From NCBI RefSeq assembly GCF_014489535.1, contig NZ_CP060783.1:2894501-2958500 (forward strand): a DNA stretch of 64,000 nucleotides, given 5' to 3'. This DNA comes from Diaphorobacter aerolatus. Lineage in GTDB: Bacteria > Pseudomonadota > Gammaproteobacteria > Burkholderiales > Burkholderiaceae_C. The notes under the pieces are model-generated. The model saw only the letters and a program-made list of their open reading frames with translations, did no database searches and was not told the origin of the DNA. Of the stretch, positions 58,007-64,000 are shown piece after piece (position 1 is the first letter of the stretch; each line of letters starts with the position of its first letter). A program made the translations under genes and the position numbers.

Positions 58007-59995
58007 ATGTCCTCATTGGCCCTCACCCTGCTCTACCTGCTCGCCGCCGTGCTGGCCGTCGTCGTCTGCCGCACGCTCAAGCAACCACCCATGCTCGGCT
58101 ACCTGGCGGCCGGAGTGCTGATCGGCCCGCATGCGCTGGCGCTGGCGAGCAATTCCGAGGCGTGCGCCATCTCGGCGAGTTCGGCGTGGTGTTCCTGATG
58201 TTCGCCATTGGCCTGGAATTCAGCCTGCCCAAGCTGCGGGCGATGCGCAAATTCGTGTTTGGCCTGGGCCTCATGCAGGTGGTGCTCACCATGCTGCTGT
58301 CGTTCATCGGGCTGATGCTGCTCTCGCGTTTCGTGGGCCGCGTCTGGGACATGAGCTGGCAGACCGCCGTGGCGCTGTCGGGCACGCTGGTGATGAGCAG
58401 CACCGCCATCGTCGTGAAGATGATGGCCGAGCGCGCCGAGCTGGAGACCGAACATGGCCGCCGCGTGATGGGCATCCTGCTGTTTCAGGATCTGGCCGTG
58501 GTGCCGCTGCTGATCCTGATTCCCGCGCTCGGCACCGATCCCGACAAGCTGATCTGGGCGCTGCCGCTCGAAATGCTCAAAGCCGGTGCCCTGATCGCCA
58601 TCCTGCTCACCGGCGGTCAGCACCTGATGCGCTGGTGGTTCAATCTCGTGGCACGCCGTCACAGCGAAGAGCTGTTCATGCTCAACCTGCTGCTGTTCGC
58701 GCTGGGGCTCGCGTGGCTCACCGAACTGGCCGGGTTGTCGCTTGCGCTCGGCGCCTTCATCGCGGGCGTGCTGGTGTCGGAAACCGAATACAAGCACCAG
58801 GTGGAAACCGATATCCGCCCGTTTCACGACGTGCTGCTCGGCCTGTTCTTCATCACCATTGGCATGCAGCTCGACTGGCATATTCTCGTGGAGCGCTGGG
58901 CGCTGGTGCTGTTGCTGCTGATCGTGCCGATGCTGGTCAAGGGCATCGTGATCTTCGCCATCGCGCGATCCATGAAATCGACGGCCGGCGTGTCGCTGCG
59001 CACCGGCATCTATCTGGCGCAGGCCGGGGAATTCGGCTTCGTGCTGCTGTCGCTGAGCACGGCGCAGGGCTGGTGCAACCGGCACTGAAAAACCCGATTC
59101 TCGCGGCCATGGTCGTGTCGATGCTGTTCACGCCGCTGCTCATCCAGTACAGCAATCGCATCGTCATGCGGCTCGCCGCAAGCGACTGGTTGCAGCAGTC
59201 GCTACAGATGACGCAGATCGCGCGGCAGGCGATCAATACCGATCACCACGTGGTCATCTGCGGCTACGGACGCTCGGGGCAGAACCTTGCACGGCTTCTG
59301 ACGCTGGAGCACATTCCCTATCTCGCGCTCGACCTCGACCCGGATCGCGTGCGTCAGGCGGCCGCGGGCGGTGAATCCGTGGTCTATGGCGACGCCACAC
59401 GCCTTCAGGCGCTGATGGCGGCGGGCTGGCGCGGGCGAGCGCCGTGGTGATCACGCATCTGGACACCCACGCCACGCTCAAGACGCTTGCCAACATCAAG
59501 AAGCATGCGCCGGGCGTGCCCGTCATCGTGCGCACGGTGGACGATGCCAACCTCGACAAGCTGCAGCTCGCGGGCGCGAGCGAGGTCGTGCCCGAGGCCA
59601 TCGAAGGCTCGCTGATGCTGGCAAGCCATGCGCTCGCGCTGGTGGGCGTGCCGATGCGCCGCGTGATCCGGCTGGTGCGCGAGCAGCGCGAGGGCCGCTA
59701 CCAGTTGCTGCGCGACTACTTCCATGGTGCGGACGACGACACGCCTGCGGAACTCGATCAGGAGCGGCTGAAATCATTCACGCTGCCCTCGGGTGCCGCC
59801 GCGCTCGGCCGTGCGCTGCATGAACTGGCTCTGGGTTCGCGCGAGGTGCAATTCGTCGCCGTACGGCGCGCCAATGGCTCAGTCAGCGCCGACATGGCCG
59901 ACCCGTCGCTGCTCGGCGAAGGCGATACACTGGTGCTGCGCGGCCTGCCCAGGGCGCTGGCCCTGACGGAAGACCTGCTGCTGCGCGGCAAGTGA
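58007..59995 (+). CDS. Kef-type K+/H+ antiporter with TrkA-N domain (three frameshifts here)
   Basis: A 663-residue monovalent cation:proton antiporter-2 protein. The first about 390 residues are membrane helices ([20 protein letters not shown], then [20 protein letters not shown]). A TrkA-N/RCK domain follows ([20 protein letters not shown]), then a TrkA-C domain ending DLLLRGK. Three lost bases near 58163, 59072 and 59428 (two of them GGCCTG read as GGCTG) split it; restoring them gives a continuous, normal-length protein. It is divergent from kdsD by 49 bp, a common arrangement in Burkholderiales. Confidence 0.9.
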
Positions 59996-60074
59996 GGGGC
60001 ACGAGGTTCGCCCGCACCCCTTCCTGTCTTCCTCCCCACTCTTCTCTCTTTTTCTCACGCACGGCCACACCATC

Positions 60075-60631
60075 ATGCAGCAGTCACTGAGCGTCAACGA
60101 ATACCTGCGCCAGCACATCCGCACCGTGCCCGACTGGCCTGCGCCGGGCGTGCAGTTTCGCGACATCACTCCGCTGCTGCAGGACCCCAAGGTGTTTCGC
60201 GTGCTCATCGACGCGTTCGTGCACCGTTACATGGACAAGTCCATGCGCCCCGACATCGTCGCGGGCCTCGATGCGCGCGGCTTCATCATCGGCGCGGTGA
60301 TCGCGTATGAACTCAATGTCGGCTTCGTGCCGATACGCAAGAAAGGCAAGCTGCCCTTCACGACGGTCGAAGAAACCTACGAACTCGAATACGGCAGCGC
60401 CACGGTCGAACTGCACGCCGATGCGGTCCAGCGCGGCGACCGGGTGTTGCTGATCGACGACCTGATCGCCACCGGCGGCACGATGATGGCGGGCAAGAAC
60501 CTGCTCGAACGGCTCGGGCCACGGTGACCGAGGGCGCCGCCATCGTCGATCTGCCCGAGCTGGGTGGTTCCACGCGCCTGCGCGCATCGGGGCTGAAGAT
60601 TTTCAACCTGGTGGATTTCGACGGGCACTGA
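60075..60631 (+). CDS. apt: Adenine phosphoribosyltransferase (frameshift near the end)
   Basis: A 185-residue purine-salvage enzyme that makes AMP from adenine and PRPP. The PRPP loop [18 protein letters not shown], the N-terminal [19 protein letters not shown] and the [10 protein letters not shown] segment are diagnostic. A missing G near 60517 breaks the C-terminus; the restored end is [20 protein letters not shown] to VDFDGH at 60631. It is 79 bp after the Kef gene on the same strand. Confidence 0.94.
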
Positions 60632-60668
60632 ACCCGCGCATTCGCGCGCCGGTTCGCTCTGCCGCGGC

Positions 60669-61647
60669 TACAGATCGCCGTATTGCGTGGCGCTCAGGTC
60701 GGAACTGGCCGAGTCGGCGGGCATCACCGTATCCGCGAAACTCGACGAGCCCGAAGGTTGCAGCAACGGCGAGCGCGTCATCGGGCCGCTGCGCACCGTG
60801 GTGCCGGGACGATCCGCTGCGGCATTGGGCCGCGCCGCCCCCCCGCCGCCATGCCGTGGAGCGCGCGCCTGAATGCGGCCACTTCATCGTCCTCGATCGG
60901 ATCGAAATGACCCGCGCCGGGCGCGCCATTTCGGGCGCTGAGCGATGCTGCGGGCGCTGGCCTGCGGGCGGCCTCAGGAGTTGTGGGAGATACGGGCGCT
61001 GCGGCAGTTCTGTCCAGCAGGGGACTTCTGGCGCTCTCCAGCGGCGCACGCAGACTGGCAAGCGGCGTCAGTCCGGAATTGGCGCGCAGCGGCGCTGGCG
61101 CCGACGCCCGCGCCTCGTACGAGCCCACCGGCATGATCGGCGCGCGAATCGTGTTGGGCGTGCCCGACGCAGTGGCTGGTCCCGATTCCTTGTCCGTCGC
61201 GCGGCGCATGTGCAGGCCCACGGCCGAGTTGTCATGCATGCGCCAGTACACCGCCGTCACGAGAATTTCAAAACGCGTCTTGGCGCTCTGGATGATCAGG
61301 CTCTCGATTTCACCCAAGCGAGCCGTGCTGGAGCCATATTCGCGTGCGAGATCGATCATCACGACGAACTGCAGGCCCTGAGGGTCCAACGACAACACCT
61401 TGAATTTGTAGCCTGCCGACAACACGCCGGCACGCACCATCGCGTCACGAACCACCATGTACAGGGCTTCGCGGCGCTCCATGCGGACATTCTTGCGCGC
61501 GAGCTGCTCGGCCTGGTCTGCGACCTTGGGCGCGCGCGGCTGCGCAGCCGTCGCTGCTGCCGCGGCCGTTGGTGAGGGGTGGGAAGACGGCTTGCGCGTC
61601 GGCGCACCCTTGGATGGGCTTCTAGAAAACCAACTGAGAAAAGACAT
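60669..61647 (-). CDS. Conserved hypothetical protein with a proline/alanine-rich C-terminus (two frameshifts here)
   Basis: A 326-residue protein after restoring two bases, in the G-run at 60838-60844 and near 60720; the end then reads DSASSDLSATQYGDL. The conserved part is residues about 50-150 (VRMERREALYMVVRDAMVRA, KFKVLSLDPQGLQFVVMIDL), possibly a small alpha/beta domain. The rest is low-complexity and likely disordered. The start MSFLSWFSRSPSKG at 61647 is preferred. I do not recognise the family. It is convergent with apt. Confidence 0.6.
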
Positions 61648-61781
61648 GGCGCACCTGAAAAGAAGCGCAAATTTGAAAAATGCGCAAGTAAGTGTACAGC
61701 GCAACCTCGGCGCGTGCTATTCGGGGCGCTAGAAGTTCGCCAGTCTTTTGGAGGGAAGCGCTAGCCCGAAAAATGGGTCAA

Positions 61782-62274
61782 TCAGGTTGACGCCACGCGG
61801 CGCTTGCGATTGCCCAGGCGCTTGGATAATACCGCCCCACGGCCATCACCAGATGCAGCGCCACCGCCGGCTGGCGGTTCGACAGCTCGGTAAAGCGCAT
61901 GGCCGGGAGACTCCACAGCTTGCATGGTGTGCCCGCCTGCACCGTGGCCGAGCGCGGCAGATGCGAAAAGAAGGCGCCTTCTCCCACCACCGATCCCGGG
62001 CCGACGATGGCCAGTCGCAGGCGCTGCTTGTCGTCCTCGAAATGCACGCTCAGCGAGCCGCTTTCGAGAAGAAACAGCGTGCGATCGGTCGTTCCCTGCT
62101 GGAACAGGACCTGCCCGCAGGCAACGATACCGGCAGGACATAGGAAGACAGCAATTCCCACTGCTCGCTGTTGAGCAGATTGTTCAGGCTGTCTTCCGCC
62201 GTGGCGTGACTGATGGCTTGCACCAACCCATGCAGATCTGCCTTGCCATCGCTTCTTGTGACTATCGTATTCAT
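61782..62274 (-). CDS. Cyclic nucleotide-binding (cNMP) domain protein (two frameshifts here)
   Basis: A 164-residue protein consisting of one cyclic-nucleotide-binding beta-roll: LPAGQVLFQQGTTDRTLFLL, then VGPGSVVGEGAFFSHLPRSA with the phosphate-binding cassette. It ends SKRLGNRKRRVAST. There is no DNA-binding helix-turn-helix, so it is not a full Crp/Fnr regulator. Two G losses near 62117 and 61845 split the frame. It may act through protein contacts; the partner is unknown. Confidence 0.78.
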
Positions 62275-62411
62275 GGCGTGGAAGCTTATGTGAAGATGAA
62301 AAGGGAACCAGCATGCGTGCGCGCAAGCCCTCCCGGAATGCTCCGGCGTCGCGCGCGAATGCGTGAGTTAGGAAACGTTTGCCCACAATTTAATCAGTTC
62401 CGCGAGATTAC

Positions 62412-63224
62412 TCAAGTCTTGTTTGCGCCGCGCCACTTGCGCAGCCACCCAAGTCCCTGGCTCGTGCCACCCGGCACGGCTCCGCGCACCGGTCGATATT
62501 CACAGCCCAGCCAGCCGTCAAAGCCCAGTTGGTCGATCAACTCGAACAGATAGGGATAGTTGACCTCACCCATGTCGGGTTCGTGGCGCTCGGGCACTCC
62601 GGCGATCTGCATATGGCCGACCCGCCCGGTCGGCAGAAACCGCCGCAGCTTCGCGGCCAGGTCGCCCTCGGCGATCTGGCAGTGATAGAGATCCATCTGC
62701 ACCCGGACGTTGGATTCGCCAATCTCGTCGACGAGCGCGTGCGCGGCCTCTTGGCGCGACAGAAAATAGCCCGGCATGTCGCGCGCGTTGATCGGCTCGA
62801 TCATGATGTCCACGCCCTGTTCGCCCGCGAGCCGCGCCGCATGCCGCAGATTTCCGACGTACGTGCGGTGCGCGTCGGCGCGATCAAGGCCCTCGGGAAC
62901 CAGCCCCGCCATCACATGCACGCGCGGACAGGCCAGCGCTTGCGCATAGCCGAGCGCGAGCCCGATGCCGTCGCGGAATTCCGTCTCGCGTCCCGGCAGG
63001 CAGGCCGTGCCGCGCTCGCCCGCGTCCCAATCGCCCGGCGGCGCGTTGAACAGCACTTGGCTCAGTCGGTGCTGCTGCAGCCGCTGCGCCAGCAATTGCG
63101 GCGCAAACGCATAAGGGAACAGAAACTCGACACCCTCAAAACCGTCGGCAGCGGCGGCGCCAAACCGGTCCGGAAACTCCAGCTCGGTGTAGAGCATCGA
63201 CAGGTTGGCGGCAAAGCGCGGCAT
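62412..63224 (-). CDS. hyi: Hydroxypyruvate isomerase-family protein
   Basis: A 270-residue TIM-barrel sugar-phosphate-isomerase-like enzyme that interconverts hydroxypyruvate and tartronate semialdehyde. The start [20 protein letters not shown] and the metal-site segments [31 protein letters not shown] and [21 protein letters not shown], with the final GCEYRP, are typical of Hyi. No other glyoxylate genes are adjacent. The frame is intact. The exact substrate is inferred from the family. Confidence 0.9.
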   Translation of the reverse strand: MPRFAANLSMLYTELEFPDRFGAAAADGFEGVEFLFPYAFAPQLLAQRLQQHRLSQVLFNAPPGDWDAGERGTACLPGRETEFRDGIGLALGYAQALACPRVHVMAGLVPEGLDRADAHRTYVGNLRHAARLAGEQGVDIMIEPINARDMPGYFLSRQEAAHALVDEIGESNVRVQMDLYHCQIAEGDLAAKLRRFLPTGRVGHMQIAGVPERHEPDMGEVNYPYLFELIDQLGFDGWLGCEYRPVRGAVPGGTSQGLGWLRKWRGANKT

Positions 63225-63265
63225 GGCGAGTTGTCCTGTTGAGTGTTTTGCCGAAATCAGCGCCG

Positions 63266-64000
63266 TCACTTGCCGATGCAGAACGACGAGAAGATCACCC
63301 CGAGCAGATCGTCCGAGGTGAACTCTCCCGTAATCGTATTGAGCGCGTTCTGCGCAAGGCGCAATTCTTCGGCCAGCAGATCCAGCGCGGGGTGGTCGGA
63401 GTGGATCTGCGCGGCGGATTCCATCAGATGCGCATCCACCTCGCGCAGCGCCGCAATGTGGCGCGCGCGTGCTATGTACACGCCCTCGGAGGTCGACTGC
63501 CAACCGGCAATTTCGAGCAGCGTGCGGCGCAGCGCCTCCAGGCCATCACCGGTGCGCGCCGACAACTGCACCTGCGCCACGCGCCCCGGCGGCAGATCGA
63601 CCGTCGCGTTCGATACGCTTTGCGCCGCGTCGGTCTTGTTCCAGACATCGATCACCGGCACCTGTTCGTGTAATTGACCGGCAAGCTCGGACGCGATCTG
63701 CGCATCGGCGGCTGCGTAGTCAGGCTCGTTCGCACGCGTCAGGTCGTGCAGGAACAGCACGGCGTCGGCGGCCTTGATCTCATCCCAGGCACGCGCGATG
63801 CCGATCTTCTCGACCTCGTCGTCGCTTTCGCGCAGGCCCGCCGTGTCGATCACGTGCAGCGGCACGCCTTCGATCTGAATCGTCTGCTGCACCTTGTCGC
63901 GCGTCGTGCCCGCAATCGGCGTGACGATGGCCAGTTCCGCGCCGGCCAGTGCGTTGAGCAGCGAACTCTTGCCCGCGTTCGGCTGCCCGCGATCACCACC
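63266..64000 (-). CDS. mnmE: tRNA modification GTPase MnmE, C-terminal part (continues beyond the window)
   Basis: The C-terminal portion of MnmE, which with MnmG modifies the wobble uridine of several tRNAs. The P-loop [25 protein letters not shown], the G3 motif [20 protein letters not shown], the G4 NKTD and the invariant C-terminal CIGK (zinc/formyl-THF site) are present. A missing G near 63985, only 15 bases from the window end, breaks the frame just before the P-loop. The N-terminal domain lies past 64000. Confidence 0.95.
   Translation of the reverse strand, partial: GGDRGQPNAGKSSLLNALAGAELAIVTPIAGTTRDKVQQTIQIEGVPLHVIDTAGLRESDDEVEKIGIARAWDEIKAADAVLFLHDLTRANEPDYAAADAQIASELAGQLHEQVPVIDVWNKTDAAQSVSNATVDLPPGRVAQVQLSARTGDGLEALRRTLLEIAGWQSTSEGVYIARARHIAALREVDAHLMESAAQIHSDHPALDLLAEELRLAQNALNTITGEFTSDDLLGVIFSSFCIGK

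Noticed and set aside
1-64000. CRISPR arrays, tRNA or rRNA genes, and prophage genes
   Set aside because: No regularly spaced short repeats, cloverleaf-like sequences, rRNA segments or phage structural genes were recognised in the window.

Overview
The window reads as a chromosomal segment of a GC-rich betaproteobacterium of the order Burkholderiales, most likely family Comamonadaceae. This rests on gene content and order: urease accessory genes, the lptD-surA-rsmA block with divergent amgK, kdsD-kdsC-lptC beside a Kef-type antiporter, metX-metW, and glycine-rich RRM proteins. The genus cannot be fixed from the sequence alone.

Layout. 1-2767: urease accessory genes ureE-ureF-ureG (the structural genes would lie before the window) and an IclR-type regulator, followed by a 171-bp inverted-repeat element. 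2944-10099: a minus-strand cluster of TonB-dependent receptor, exported CobN-like chelatase, MotA/TolQ/ExbB-like channel and DUF2149 protein. Its order matches the hmuRSTU haem-utilisation genes of Bacteroidota, and a Fur-like box lies upstream. 10193-13025: an enoyl-CoA hydratase/CaiB-type CoA-transferase operon with an IclR/KdgR-like palindrome, and a thiol dioxygenase. 13119-24927: a type VI secretion island with vgrG, a PAAR-domain Rhs protein and its immunity gene. Downstream of these lie displaced Rhs C-terminal cassettes with their own small AT-rich genes, plus IS5- and IS481-type remnants. 25192-31238: a TlpA-like thioredoxin with an exported transglutaminase-like protein, then a beta-alanine catabolism locus (LysR regulator, omega-aminotransferase, methylmalonate/malonate-semialdehyde dehydrogenase). 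31276-33116: a ~510-bp inverted-repeat element split by a 1328-bp IS3-family insertion. 33299-46369: MaeB malic enzyme, a secreted guanyl-type RNase with barstar, the rsmA-surA-lptD block, amgK, rsmE, an SRAP-fold protein and a hydrolase. 46425-50761: an M20 peptidase and copper efflux (copZ-copA with a CueR-like promoter). 50807-53434: metX-metW behind a SAM-II-like riboswitch with a terminator, and a UPF0016 (GDT1/TMEM165) transporter behind a yybP-ykoY manganese riboswitch. 53738-64000: two RRM proteins, an SDR enzyme, lptC-kdsC-kdsD (LPS transport and Kdo synthesis), Kef antiporter, apt, an unknown protein, a cNMP-binding protein, hydroxypyruvate isomerase, and the C-terminal part of mnmE running off the end.

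Sequence quality. About thirty genes carry single-base losses, nearly all in G or C runs (often GGCC read as GGC, or GGGG as GGG). In every single-gene case the length becomes a multiple of three once the missing base or bases are restored. I read these as sequencing or consensus errors and give the restored extents. One clear exception is the IS3 element, which has a canonical A-AAA-AAG programmed frameshift site.

Most interesting for follow-up: the HmuRSTU-like cluster with an exported CobN-type chelatase in a betaproteobacterium; the Rhs toxin/immunity cassette archive, including C-terminal toxin domains I cannot assign; and the two riboswitches.
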